A stretch of 29,549 nt of DNA from Bacillota bacterium (GCA_023410875.1 JAEYPH010000008.1:1-29549); one strand, 5' to 3'; counted from the first letter of the stretch, positions 7,751-15,396 are shown. Notes: generated by a model from the sequence alone, not told the origin. Numbers and translations are program-made.

Positions 7751-7988
7751 TGATACTGATTCTCCCTTCAAAATAAAAAAACACCATGCTGTAGACCTGA
7801 AAACAGGCTATGGCATGGTAAAGTCCTGCGCACATATTCACAGCGCTGACGATATCTTACATGGTATGCCATTCGCCTGATTTTCCGTATAACGAAATAC
7901 GCTGCCAGTATATTGGCATAGCATTACCCTATCATTTCGAAAAGATCAGGCGTTTACCGGCATACGGTACCTCCGATAACCATCAGCT
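7751..7988 (-). ncRNA. Candidate cis-regulatory leader RNA of the bL28 gene
   Basis: About 238 nt separate the predicted TSS from the start codon, and they are rich in pairings. On the minus strand these are: an early 5-bp hairpin (7955-7969); helix A pairing 7945-7952 with 7874-7881 (8 bp); helix B pairing 7914-7920 with 7865-7871 (7 bp); and a hairpin 7886-7901 between them. A and B interleave (A5', B5', A3', B3'), so together they make a pseudoknot. The 3' strand of B (7866-7872) can instead pair 7 bp with the 5' arm of the terminator (7810-7816), which would act as an antiterminator. I do not recognise it as a T-box, cobalamin, TPP, SAM or FMN element. Autoregulation by bL28 is the simplest hypothesis. 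Confidence 0.55.
7771..7819 (-). terminator. Intrinsic terminator/attenuator just before the bL28 RBS
   Basis: On the minus strand an extended stem (ACCATGC...GCATGGT, with an inner CCTG/CAGG stem and a 4-nt loop) spans 7783-7819. It is followed at once by GTTTTTTTATTTT. The ribosome binding site starts 3 nt after the U tract. A terminator in this position, inside a leader, is typical of riboswitch or attenuation control. Confidence 0.82.
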
Positions 7989-8006
7989 ATCGCAAGGATA
8001 ACCATC
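7975..8006. repeat. 10-bp direct repeat over the bL28 promoter (possible operator)
   Basis: GATAACCATC occurs at 7975-7984 and 7997-8006, 22 bp apart start to start, about two helical turns. The pair brackets the -10 box and transcription start. The geometry suits a DNA-binding regulator that contacts one face of the helix, but no regulator is known. Confidence 0.45.
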
Positions 8007-8023
8007 GCATCGTACGGCGTCAA
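7995..8023 (-). promoter_or_regulatory. Promoter of the bL28 gene
   Basis: TTGACG (8018-8023), a 17-nt spacer and TATCCT (7995-8000) on the minus strand match the consensus at 5/6 and 4/6 positions. The TSS is expected near 7988. Confidence 0.65.
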
Positions 8024-8079
8024 GAATCCTAAATGGCTATAAGTATCATTTCTTATTTAACATTGCTTGCCAGTAAAAT

Positions 8080-8113
8080 AGAAAGACAGCAAGCTTGAAC
8101 CTGCTGCCTTTCT
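8080..8113 (-). terminator. Intrinsic terminator of the nucleoside/SAH operon
   Basis: On the minus strand AGAAAGGCAGC pairs with GCTGTCTTTCT (8103-8113 with 8080-8090, one G-T wobble) around a 12-nt loop. ATTTTACT follows. It lies 22 nt after the stop codon of the beta-propeller-like lipoprotein gene. The remaining gene-free stretch up to the bL28 promoter shows nothing else. Confidence 0.7.
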
Positions 8114-8135
8114 TTATTCAAAAGGATTCGCGTCC

Positions 8136-9992
8136 TCAGTTCGACAGCTTGTATGTCACCGGCACGAACTGATTCGCCTGATTGAAAATGTAGGTGAACA
8201 GCACCTCGGTGTTGCGGTCCGAAGCCTCCAGCGAGCCCTCGGCAATGTCCATGAGCTCCTTGTTCGTGCGCGTGCCCGCGTCGTAGCGGTACAACGCCAT
8301 CGTGTACCGCTCCTCGGTGGCGATGTTGTCATAATACACGGTGAAGTACAGCGCCGCGCCGTCGTTGGACCACACGATGCTGTCGCCCAGCGTCTTGCCG
8401 TCCAGTATCACGCTCTCGGAGTTGTCCGCCGGGTTGAAAAGCTTGAGCATGTAGGATTCCTTGTCGGTGGCCGCAGCGTCCTCTATGAGGATGGCCATGG
8501 CGCCGGTGCGGGGGTTCATCTCAAAGCTGTAGCCGTCGCTCAAACGCCGGGTTGTGCGGGTGCCGGGGTCGTATACGAACACGCCGGTCAAGTCCTGCTC
8601 GTCGCTGCTCTGGGAGTAGTACACCTTGCCGCCGTAGTAGCCAATGCTGCCCACGGTGAACTCCTCCTCCACCAGTGTCTCTACCTCGGGTTCGCCCTCG
8701 TCCTTGAGCGCGTAGGACATCAGCTGCAGCATTTCCTCCTCGCCGCAGATCGCATAGATCGTGTGCTGGGCGTCGCCGCTGCCCCAGCAGAAAGTAGCCG
8801 TGTCTAGGCCCATGCCCGCCTCGGAAGCGGTGAGCACGGTCTCCACCGGCGCCTGCGTGTCCTTGATATAAAGCACGCGAGCATGCACATCCTGATCGAT
8901 GTAGGCCACATAGCGCCCATCCTCGGAGAAGCGCGCCAGCAGGATCTCGCTGTATTCCATGTCGCTCAACAGGTCTGCCTTGCCGGCGGCCACGTCATAA
9001 AGAAAGAGCTTGACGTAGCTGGTGCTCTCAGAGCCGCCGTTGTCCAGAAAGAACGGCGAAGCGTAGACATAGGCTTGGCCGTCGGGCCGCCAGCACAGTA
9101 TCGTGCCGTTGGTCAGCAGCACATCCGCGGTCTGCTCCTTGCCGTCGCGGCGCACCACCGGCGTGTTGGAGAACACATCCAGCGCGCCCTGGGCGTCGAA
9201 GCGGGGCAGTTCCCCGCCCTTGACTTCCACGACGGTGGCGGTCTTGCCGGGCAGGACGGGCAGCAAGTCCTTCTTGACCTGCTCCAGGCGGGCGTTGGCC
9301 TCGTCGGCGCTCGCAAAAGGCTCGGAGATCAGCGTGGTGCTGACGCCGTCGGAACACAACGTGGGCAGGAAGCCCTGCTTCACGTCCAGCTTTCCGCTGC
9401 TGAGCTCGTCCAGGGCGTTGAGCTGGATATAGTACTTGGCGGTTTCCTCCACCGGCAGCGCCCGCAGCGTCAGGATCAGCTTGTTATCCAGCTCGTGAGC
9501 CTGATAGACGATGCCGGAGCGCAGGTTGAAATACAGCCGCGTGCGCTCGGTGTTTTCCACGGCCTGCTTGACGACGCCCTGTATCGGCGTGTCGGCAATC
9601 TCCTCGGGGATGACCTCATAATCCCAGTAGCTCAAACCATCGATGTCCAGCGCCAGGCGGCCCACGCCCTCAATCCACTTGGTGGAATAGCGGGGTACGC
9701 CGGCGGTTGGCGCCTCATCCATGCCCAGCTGCAGGCTGCCATCCACAAAGGTCAGCGTTATGATCGTGTCGCCATTGTTCTTGTCGCGTTCCACCTTGAT
9801 GTCGCGCAGATTGACCGCATGCAGCTCCTTGCCGCCGCTTAGGCCTTGCTCCTTCTCATAATAGCCGCTGACGGTGGATTTGGGCGCGGCGCTGCTCTGG
9901 GCGGACACGGGCTTGGGGCCGCAGCCACTCAGGGCCACCATCGCGGCGACCGTCACCAGGCCCACACATAGCATCCAGCGAATCGGCTTCAT
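8136..9992 (-). CDS. Lipoprotein with beta-propeller-like repeats
   Basis: The 618-residue protein begins with a lipoprotein signal peptide and lipobox LSGC (Cys24), so it is probably anchored on the outer face of the membrane. Residues about 50-185 alternate short beta-strands (for example DTIITLTFVDGS, GRLALDIDGL, TRLYFNLRSG) and resemble an AMIN-like beta domain, which is tentative. From about residue 290 onward there are repeated TolB/WD40-like blades, such as FSEDGRYVAYIDQD and WSNDGAALYFTVYYD. I chose ATG 9992 because GGAAGG lies 7 nt upstream. An ATG six codons earlier contains that RBS. It is the last gene of the operon, 14 nt after the SAH/MTA deaminase gene, and is followed by a terminator. 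No enzymatic motif is recognised. Binding of cell-wall or sugar ligands is possible. Confidence 0.72.
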   Translation of the reverse strand: MKPIRWMLCVGLVTVAAMVALSGCGPKPVSAQSSAAPKSTVSGYYEKEQGLSGGKELHAVNLRDIKVERDKNNGDTIITLTFVDGSLQLGMDEAPTAGVPRYSTKWIEGVGRLALDIDGLSYWDYEVIPEEIADTPIQGVVKQAVENTERTRLYFNLRSGIVYQAHELDNKLILTLRALPVEETAKYYIQLNALDELSSGKLDVKQGFLPTLCSDGVSTTLISEPFASADEANARLEQVKKDLLPVLPGKTATVVEVKGGELPRFDAQGALDVFSNTPVVRRDGKEQTADVLLTNGTILCWRPDGQAYVYASPFFLDNGGSESTSYVKLFLYDVAAGKADLLSDMEYSEILLARFSEDGRYVAYIDQDVHARVLYIKDTQAPVETVLTASEAGMGLDTATFCWGSGDAQHTIYAICGEEEMLQLMSYALKDEGEPEVETLVEEEFTVGSIGYYGGKVYYSQSSDEQDLTGVFVYDPGTRTTRRLSDGYSFEMNPRTGAMAILIEDAAATDKESYMLKLFNPADNSESVILDGKTLGDSIVWSNDGAALYFTVYYDNIATEERYTMALYRYDAGTRTNKELMDIAEGSLEASDRNTEVLFTYIFNQANQFVPVTYKLSN

Positions 9993-10006
9993 CTTTGTAC
10001 CTTCCT

Positions 10007-11311
10007 TCATATGCATTGGCCGCAAAGGCGTTGGGCGATGCGGCCGGTCTCGGTGTAAACGCGCTCCAGGTCGATGCCCGGCAGCTCGCCGTTCTCCATG
10101 AGGATTTTTCCATCCACCATCGTGAGCTTTACGTCGGCGCTGCCCGCAGCATACACGACGGCGGAAGCCGCGTCGTGCATCGGGTGCAGGGCCGGTGAAC
10201 GGCGGTCCAGCAGGATCAGGTCCGCCCGCTTGCCTGCCTCCAGGCTGCCGGCCACCATGTTCAAGCCCAGCGCCCGCGCGCCGCCCAGGGTGGCCATGCG
10301 CAGCGCCTCGGCTGCACTCACCGCCGTGGGGTCGTCCTCGCGCAGCTTGGCACACAGCGCCGCCAGACGGGCCTCCTCTATCATGTCCAGGTTGTTGTTG
10401 GAGGACGGGCCGTCGGTGCCCAGGCCCACGCCCACGCCGGCGCGCAGCAGCGCGCGCACCGGGGCAATGCCGCTGGCCAGCTTCATGTTGCTGCCGGGGT
10501 TGTGAGCCACCTGCACGCCCCGCTCCGCGAGGATCGCGATGTCCTCATCGTCTACGGTGACGCAATGGGCGGCCACAGTGGGCAGGCTGAACACGCCCAT
10601 CCGATCCAGCCATTTGGTGGGTGATATGCCGTGGCGCTCCATGCAGCCCTGGGTCTCAGCGCGGGTCTCCTGTATGTGCACGTGCAGGCCGCAGCCCAGC
10701 TTGTGGCCCAGCTCCACGATCTGGCGCATGGTCGCTTCGGTGTTCGTGTATTCGGCGTGGGGGCCCAGCATCACGGAGATGCGGCCATCCGCCCCGCCTT
10801 GGAAACCCCGGTGCAGCGCCTCGGCCTGCGGCAGGGCCGTGGCATAGCTGGGCGTGACGCCGGTGAGCCCGCGGCTCAACACCGCACGGATGCCGGTTTC
10901 CTCCACGGCACGGGCGGTCTCGTCCATGAAGAAATACATGTCCAGAAAAGCCGTGGTGCCGCTCTTGAGCATCTCGGCGATGCCCAGCAGCGATCCCCAG
11001 TAGCAATCCCCGCTTTGCAGGCGGTCCTCCGCCGGCCACATGTAGTTCTGCAGCCAGTCCTGCAAATTGCGGTCGCTGCCATAGCCCCGCAGCAGAGACA
11101 TGGCCAGATGGGTGTGGGCGTTCACAAGGCCGGGCATCACGATACCGCCGTCGGCATCGATGACTCGATCCGCGGCAAAGCTCGGTGGCAGGCCCTCGGA
11201 CGCTCCGACATACAGAAGCGCGCCGTTCTCGATTGCTACGACGCCGCCGCGATGCTCGGTCATGGCCGCGTCCATCGTCAGCACATGGGCGTTTCGTATC
11301 AGGGTGTTCAA
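10007..11311 (-). CDS. mtaD: S-adenosylhomocysteine/5'-methylthioadenosine deaminase
   Basis: This amidohydrolase of the TM0936/DadD type deaminates the adenine ring of SAH and MTA to S-inosylhomocysteine and 5'-methylthioinosine. The 434 residues carry the metal and catalytic set: H66 and H68 (NAHTH), H212 and E215 (HVHIQE), H249 (AHC), D300 (GTDGPSSNN). The length is normal. The start is TTG 11311 with GGAAGGA about 8 nt upstream. TTGA is shared with the stop of the SAH hydrolase gene, so the two enzymes are translationally coupled. The pair would give SAH either direct hydrolysis or a deamination-first route. The narrower substrate choice (SAH, MTA, adenosine or 5'-deoxyadenosine) cannot be settled from motifs. 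Confidence 0.9.
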   Translation of the reverse strand: MNTLIRNAHVLTMDAAMTEHRGGVVAIENGALLYVGASEGLPPSFAADRVIDADGGIVMPGLVNAHTHLAMSLLRGYGSDRNLQDWLQNYMWPAEDRLQSGDCYWGSLLGIAEMLKSGTTAFLDMYFFMDETARAVEETGIRAVLSRGLTGVTPSYATALPQAEALHRGFQGGADGRISVMLGPHAEYTNTEATMRQIVELGHKLGCGLHVHIQETRAETQGCMERHGISPTKWLDRMGVFSLPTVAAHCVTVDDEDIAILAERGVQVAHNPGSNMKLASGIAPVRALLRAGVGVGLGTDGPSSNNNLDMIEEARLAALCAKLREDDPTAVSAAEALRMATLGGARALGLNMVAGSLEAGKRADLILLDRRSPALHPMHDAASAVVYAAGSADVKLTMVDGKILMENGELPGIDLERVYTETGRIAQRLCGQCI

Positions 11312-12558
11312 TGCTGCGTCCTTCCGCTCAGGTATTCGGCCTGTTCCGCCGTCAGCATGTCGATGGCCATGCCGCAGGAGGCAAGGCGCACCCGCGCCAC
11401 CGATTGATCGACTTCCGCCGGCACAGCGTACACGCGGTTCTCCAACTTCCCATGGTTTTGGGCCACGTATTCGGCGCTGAGCGCCTGCACGGCGAAGCTC
11501 ATGTCCATGATCTCCACCGGGTGGCCGTCGCCGCAGGCCAGGTTCACAAGGCGGCCTTCGCCCAGCAGGTGCAGCGTGCGCCCGTCAGCCAGGCGGTAGC
11601 CCTGTATGTTGGCGCGGGGTTCCGTTACGGCCACGGACAGCGCCGTCAGGTCGCCCTTGTTGATCTCCACATCAAAGTGCCCGGCGTTGGTCAGCAGCGC
11701 GCCGTCCTTCATGACCTTAAAGTGTTCGGCGGTGATGACATCCTTGCAGCCGGTTACGGTCACAAAGATATCACCCAGCGCCGCCGCCTGGGCCATGGGC
11801 ATCACGCGGCAGCCATCCATCAGCGCCTCCAGCGCCCGCACGGCGTCCACCTCGCACACGACAACGTCGGCGCCCAGGCCCTTGGCGCGGGATGCCACGC
11901 CCCGGCCGCACCATCCGTAGCCCGCCACCACGACGGTCTTGCCGGCCACCAGCAGATTGGTCGTGCGCAGGATGCCATCCCACACCGATTGGCCGGTGCC
12001 GTAGCGGTTGTCGAAGAGATGCTTGCAGTCGGCGTCGTTCACGGCGATCATCGGGAATTTGAGCTCTCCCGCGGCCTCCAGCGCCCGCAGGCGGCGCACA
12101 CCGGTCGTGGTTTCCTCACAGCCGCCCCAAACGTCGCTCAGCAGCGCCGCCCTGGGCCCGTGCAGCAGGCTGGCCAGGTCTCCCCCGTCGTCTATGACGA
12201 TGTTGGGCCCCAGGTCCAGCGTGCGGTTCAGGTGGCGTTCATATTCCTGCTCGGTGGCCCCGCGCCAGGCGAACACCTCAAAGCCCTGGGCCGCCAGCGC
12301 CGCTGCGACCTCGTCCTGGGTGGAAAGCGGGTTGCACCCGGTCACGGACACCTGAGCGCCGCCGTCCCGCAGCGCCAGGGCCAGGTTGGCGGTCTTGGCC
12401 TCCAGATGGATGGACAGCGAAATCTTCAAGCCTTTGAGCGGCTGCTGGGCGCGGAAGCGCTGACGGATACCCCCCAGCGCGCTCATATGAGCCGCTGCCC
12501 AATCGATGCGCCGCTGCCCCTCGGGGGCCAGCGCGATGTCCTTAATCTCGTATGACAT
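11308..12558 (-). CDS. ahcY: Adenosylhomocysteinase family, short archaeal/Thermotoga type
   Basis: The enzyme reversibly cleaves SAH to homocysteine and adenosine using tightly bound NAD, removing the product inhibitor of methyltransferases. The 416-residue protein keeps the catalytic set: H51 (HLEAKT), D124, E149 (CEETTTG), K179, D183 and N184 (DCKHLFDN). It has the NAD fingerprint GYGWCGRG at 213-220. It lacks the C-terminal K-P-x-x-Y-R-Y tail of bacterial and eukaryotic AhcY, as do Thermotoga and methanogen forms. Methanocaldococcus MJ1388, of this short type, was reported to act on S-inosylhomocysteine. Coupling to the deaminase gene makes that substrate possible here. Start ATG 12558 has a perfect AAGGAG 6 nt upstream. 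Confidence 0.92.
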   Translation of the reverse strand: MSYEIKDIALAPEGQRRIDWAAAHMSALGGIRQRFRAQQPLKGLKISLSIHLEAKTANLALALRDGGAQVSVTGCNPLSTQDEVAAALAAQGFEVFAWRGATEQEYERHLNRTLDLGPNIVIDDGGDLASLLHGPRAALLSDVWGGCEETTTGVRRLRALEAAGELKFPMIAVNDADCKHLFDNRYGTGQSVWDGILRTTNLLVAGKTVVVAGYGWCGRGVASRAKGLGADVVVCEVDAVRALEALMDGCRVMPMAQAAALGDIFVTVTGCKDVITAEHFKVMKDGALLTNAGHFDVEINKGDLTALSVAVTEPRANIQGYRLADGRTLHLLGEGRLVNLACGDGHPVEIMDMSFAVQALSAEYVAQNHGKLENRVYAVPAEVDQSVARVRLASCGMAIDMLTAEQAEYLSGRTQH

Positions 12559-12597
12559 ATATTCTCCTTGGTGAAATGATCATCAGAATTTCATCTA

Positions 12598-13908
12598 TTA
12601 TTTCCTGATTATATCATAAATCAACGGTCCGATGCTGGGCTTGTCTTCGGCGATCGAAATGGCGCCGTGTAAAATTGTAGTAACCGCCGCAGCCTTCTGC
12701 GCGTCGTTGTAATAAAGCGTGGCCAGGCTCTCGCCCTTTTTCACGGCGTCGCCCAACTCCTTGTGCATCACATATCCCACGGCGGGGTCGATGACATCGT
12801 CCTTTTTGTCTCTTCCCGCGCCCAGCGCTTGGGCGGCGCGGCCAGCCTCGCGCACGTCGATGGCACTCAGATAACCGTCCCTTTGCGCGGTGACTTCCAA
12901 GGTGTGATTGGCGTAATACAGTTTGTTGGGATTATCGATGTAGGTGGTATCGCCGCCCATTTGGTCCACCATGGCGCGCAAAGCGCGCAGGCCTTCGCCG
13001 CTGGCGATGGCCCCGCGCAAGCGCTTACGCGCTTCGTCCATGGACCGAGCCGCACCGCCCAGCGTCAGCATTTCCGCGCCTAGCTCCACGGCCAGCGTGC
13101 ACAGCCGGCCCTGACCATGGTGGCCCTGCAGAATCTCCACGGCTTCGGCCACCTCCAGCGCGTTGCCCACGGCGCGGCCCAGCGGCTGGTTCATGTCGGT
13201 CAGGTATGCCACAGTCTCTCGTCCGGCCTCCCGGCCCAGCGCCACCATCTCGGCGGCCAGCGCCCGGGCGTCGTCCAGAGCGCCCATGAAGGCGCCGGAA
13301 CCCACCTTGACGTCCAGCACGATGGCGTCGCAGCCGGCGGCCAGCTTCTTGCTCATGATGCTGGCGGCGATCAGCGGCAGGCTGTCCACGGTGGCTGTGG
13401 CGTCGCGCAGGCCGTAGAGCAGCTTGTCCGCCGGCGTCAGGTTGCCGGTTTGGCCCACGACGGCCAGCCCGGCGCTGCGGGCGATGGCAAAGAAACGCTC
13501 AGGGCTTTGGGCGGTGGACAGGCCGGGTATGCTCTCCAGCTTGTCCAGCGTGCCGCCGGTGTGGCCCAGGCCCCGCCCGCTCATCTTGGCTATCGTGATG
13601 CCGCAGGCGGCAGCCAGCGGCGCGGCCACCAGCGTCGTCGTGTCGCCCACGCCGCCGGTGGAATGCTTGTCGACCTTGCGGCCGGGCAGCGCGCTCAAAT
13701 CCACGCGGTCGCCGGAATCGGCCATGGCCAGCGTGAGCGCCGCGGTCTCGGCGGCGTCCATGCCGCGGAACCATATGGCCATGCACAGCGCCGCCGCCTG
13801 GTAATCCGGGATGTCTCCCGCCGTGTAGCCGGCCACAAACCAGCGGATTTCTTCGGCGTTCAAAGCGCCGCCGCGTTTTTTCTTTTCGATGATGTCAACC
13901 ATTCTCAT
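12598..13908 (-). CDS. pdp: Pyrimidine-nucleoside phosphorylase
   Basis: This enzyme phosphorolyses uridine and (deoxy)thymidine to base and (deoxy)ribose-1-phosphate in nucleoside salvage. The 436-residue product aligns by eye along its whole length with Bacillus Pdp. It starts MRMVDIIEKKK, has the phosphate/ribose-binding KHSTGGVGDTTT at 81-92, the family signature SGRGLGHTGGT at 110-120, and SIMSKKLAAG near 185. The C-terminal all-beta domain is complete. It lies 9 nt after the small lipoprotein gene and 39 nt before ahcY, in one transcription unit. The Shine-Dalgarno GAGGA is somewhat far (about 14 nt) from ATG 13908. The name deoA is also used for this family. Confidence 0.95.
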   Translation of the reverse strand: MRMVDIIEKKKRGGALNAEEIRWFVAGYTAGDIPDYQAAALCMAIWFRGMDAAETAALTLAMADSGDRVDLSALPGRKVDKHSTGGVGDTTTLVAAPLAAACGITIAKMSGRGLGHTGGTLDKLESIPGLSTAQSPERFFAIARSAGLAVVGQTGNLTPADKLLYGLRDATATVDSLPLIAASIMSKKLAAGCDAIVLDVKVGSGAFMGALDDARALAAEMVALGREAGRETVAYLTDMNQPLGRAVGNALEVAEAVEILQGHHGQGRLCTLAVELGAEMLTLGGAARSMDEARKRLRGAIASGEGLRALRAMVDQMGGDTTYIDNPNKLYYANHTLEVTAQRDGYLSAIDVREAGRAAQALGAGRDKKDDVIDPAVGYVMHKELGDAVKKGESLATLYYNDAQKAAAVTTILHGAISIAEDKPSIGPLIYDIIRK

Positions 13909-13917
13909 AGGGTAAAT

Positions 13918-14400
13918 TCAATCCTCTTTTGTTTTACTCTCCAGTACCGGCAGGTTGTCCAGCAGGCATTGCTGCAACAGCGCCAGCGCCTTTTCGTCGG
14001 CCAACGCGCCCATCTCCACAACGCGGGCGGCGTAGCCGCCAAAGCGCAGGTGCACCGAGCGGCCGTCGCCACAGGCCTGCATGCCCTGCGGGGCGCTCAG
14101 CACCTGGGAGCGCTGCTCGGCGGCTTCATAACGCCCGTCGGGGTCGGCTGCAGGCAGGTATATCTCCACATACAGCAGCCGCGACGGGCCCTGCGCCTCC
14201 TCCCAGGCCCATATCGCCATTCCCTTGCGGTCGTCGCGGTGGTCATAGGCCAGCTTCATGTCACAGCCGGCCATGCGGCTCACGTGCTCCAGCGGCAGCA
14301 CCGAGTCGCGGTCCAGCGCGCTGGGCCGCACGGCCTGCGAAGCGCCGCAGGCGCCCAGCAGCAGGGTCAAGCCCAGCAAAACAAGCAGCAATCGCTTCAT
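13918..14400 (-). CDS. Small lipoprotein of unknown function
   Basis: The 160-residue product has a short signal peptide ending in the lipobox LGAC (Cys18), so it is probably a membrane-anchored exported protein. The mature part has short alternating strands (LYVEIYLP, VHLRFGGYAARVVEMG) and two further cysteines, C46 and C109, but no family I recognise. It is the first gene of the nucleoside/SAH operon, with its stop 9 nt before the phosphorylase start. A 10-bp hairpin that contains its GGGGG-type ribosome binding site lies immediately upstream. Confidence 0.7.
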   Translation of the reverse strand: MKRLLLVLLGLTLLLGACGASQAVRPSALDRDSVLPLEHVSRMAGCDMKLAYDHRDDRKGMAIWAWEEAQGPSRLLYVEIYLPAADPDGRYEAAEQRSQVLSAPQGMQACGDGRSVHLRFGGYAARVVEMGALADEKALALLQQCLLDNLPVLESKTKED

Positions 14401-14408
14401 CGGCGCGC

Positions 14409-14434
14409 ACCCCCATAGTATATCCTATGAGGGT
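14409..14434 (-). promoter_or_regulatory. Hairpin over the RBS of the lipoprotein gene
   Basis: On the minus strand ACCCTCATAG pairs with CTATGGGGGT (14425-14434 with 14409-14418, one G-T wobble) around a 6-nt loop. The G-run is the only plausible Shine-Dalgarno of the gene that starts at 14400, so the hairpin would sequester it. There is no U tract, so it is not a terminator. A TTGACA (minus strand) lies 24 nt upstream of the stem, but I see no good -10 box at normal spacing. Confidence 0.4.
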
Positions 14435-14478
14435 GTCTTGCGGTGAAATGTCAACGGCAGCGCCTTGCCACCGTTTCC

Positions 14479-15324
14479 TTATGCCTGTTGGCTATAGAGA
14501 TCCTTCTCGGCTTTGGGTTGCTCCTGGCGGTACCGCCGGGCCAGGCTTATGATATAAAGCACACTGAGGATGCCGAACCCTGCAACGACGCCCTCCAGCG
14601 CCCAGGCGCTCAGGCCGACCTTCTGCAGTGCCACGGCGACAAAATCGATGGCCGTATGCACGGCGATGGCCAGCACCAGATACAGCCATTTTTGGCCGGT
14701 CTGGAAGCCCCTCATCACCAGCAGCGACAGCGCGATCTGCACGAACACCGTGAACAGCCGCTCCACACCCGCCGCCAGGAACAGATCGCTGCCGGTGGTC
14801 GTGAGCGCCGTCACGCCGGCCTGCAGCGCACCGCGGGCGCTCTCGGGCGTGGCCTGCAGCAGCGAGTCGATGGCACCGGTGTTGATCATAAAAGACATCG
14901 TCAGGTTGCTGATGTAGCTCATACCCACGAGTATGACGCTCTCGATGCCGCCGTGGCCGATGCCGTAAGACAGGCCGTCCACGAAGCTGCGGCGCTTCTT
15001 CAGGATGGAATACACGAGAAAGCGCGGCGGCTCCTCAAACAACCCCGCAGTAAAGGCCAGGAGCGCGATGTAGATCCACTGGTAATTTGTGGCGAAGCCC
15101 ACAAACCACGCAAACTGCGAGAGGAGCTGCAAGGCTGTGATGCGGATGACCAGCTGAAACAGGAAGAACGCAGCAGCGCCCAGCAGCAGCGGCACAAAGG
15201 AAAACGCCTTGCGATAGCGCAGCTTGGCCCAGATGGCCAGCGCCACCGGCACGCCGATGCTCAGCAGCAGTGTAACGCACATGAAGACAATGGACCATGT
15301 TCCAACCACTTGCGAAGAAGCCAT
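14479..15324 (-). CDS. YhfC-family intramembrane protease
   Basis: The 281-residue polytopic protein has about seven membrane segments and belongs to the YhfC family (PF10086), which is related to CAAX-type and other glutamic intramembrane proteases. The conserved polar residues in membrane segments are present: E97, E98 and R101 (FEEPPR), H124 and E128 (GHGGIE), and H223 and D227 (HTAID). Substrates are unknown for the family. Start ATG 15324 has AGGAGG 8 nt upstream. It follows the ribokinase gene after 85 nt, with a hairpin and a palindrome between, so it probably has its own promoter. It may read through into the operon downstream. Confidence 0.85.
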   Translation of the reverse strand: MASSQVVGTWSIVFMCVTLLLSIGVPVALAIWAKLRYRKAFSFVPLLLGAAAFFLFQLVIRITALQLLSQFAWFVGFATNYQWIYIALLAFTAGLFEEPPRFLVYSILKKRRSFVDGLSYGIGHGGIESVILVGMSYISNLTMSFMINTGAIDSLLQATPESARGALQAGVTALTTTGSDLFLAAGVERLFTVFVQIALSLLVMRGFQTGQKWLYLVLAIAVHTAIDFVAVALQKVGLSAWALEGVVAGFGILSVLYIISLARRYRQEQPKAEKDLYSQQA

Positions 15325-15347
15325 AGCAATTCCTCCTGTATGATGGA

Positions 15348-15368
15348 TGATATTGGAATCATATCATG
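15348..15368. promoter_or_regulatory. 7-7-7 palindrome upstream of the YhfC gene
   Basis: ATGATAT and ATATCAT form a perfect inverted repeat with a 7-bp centre, 23 bp upstream of the start codon. A minus-strand TATGAT (-10-like, 15359-15364) lies inside it, so a repressor bound here could block transcription. No -35 box is convincing. Confidence 0.4.
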
Positions 15369-15379
15369 TGGCATGCAGA

Positions 15380-15396
15380 AAAGAAGCGCTTCTTTC
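15380..15396 (-). terminator. Weak terminator after ribokinase
   Basis: The minus strand reads AAAGAAGCGCTTCTTTTC, a compact palindromic stem ending in a short T-run, 13 nt after the rbsK stop codon. It is small and the U tract is short, so termination may be partial. Confidence 0.4.

Noticed and set aside
7581..7880. 99-codon hydrophobic plus-strand frame over the bL28 gene
   Set aside because: It runs across the bL28 terminator and RBS on the opposite strand, has no RBS, and its hydrophobic look comes from antisense Lys/Arg codons.
7751..7988. T-box or cobalamin riboswitch before bL28
   Set aside because: The T-box sequence AGGGTGGNACCGCG does not precede the terminator, and no B12 box or other riboswitch core I know is present.
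11185..12555. 456-codon plus-strand frame opposite ahcY, and the similar 13117-14418 frame opposite pdp
   Set aside because: Both mirror well-supported enzymes and show the same antisense composition.
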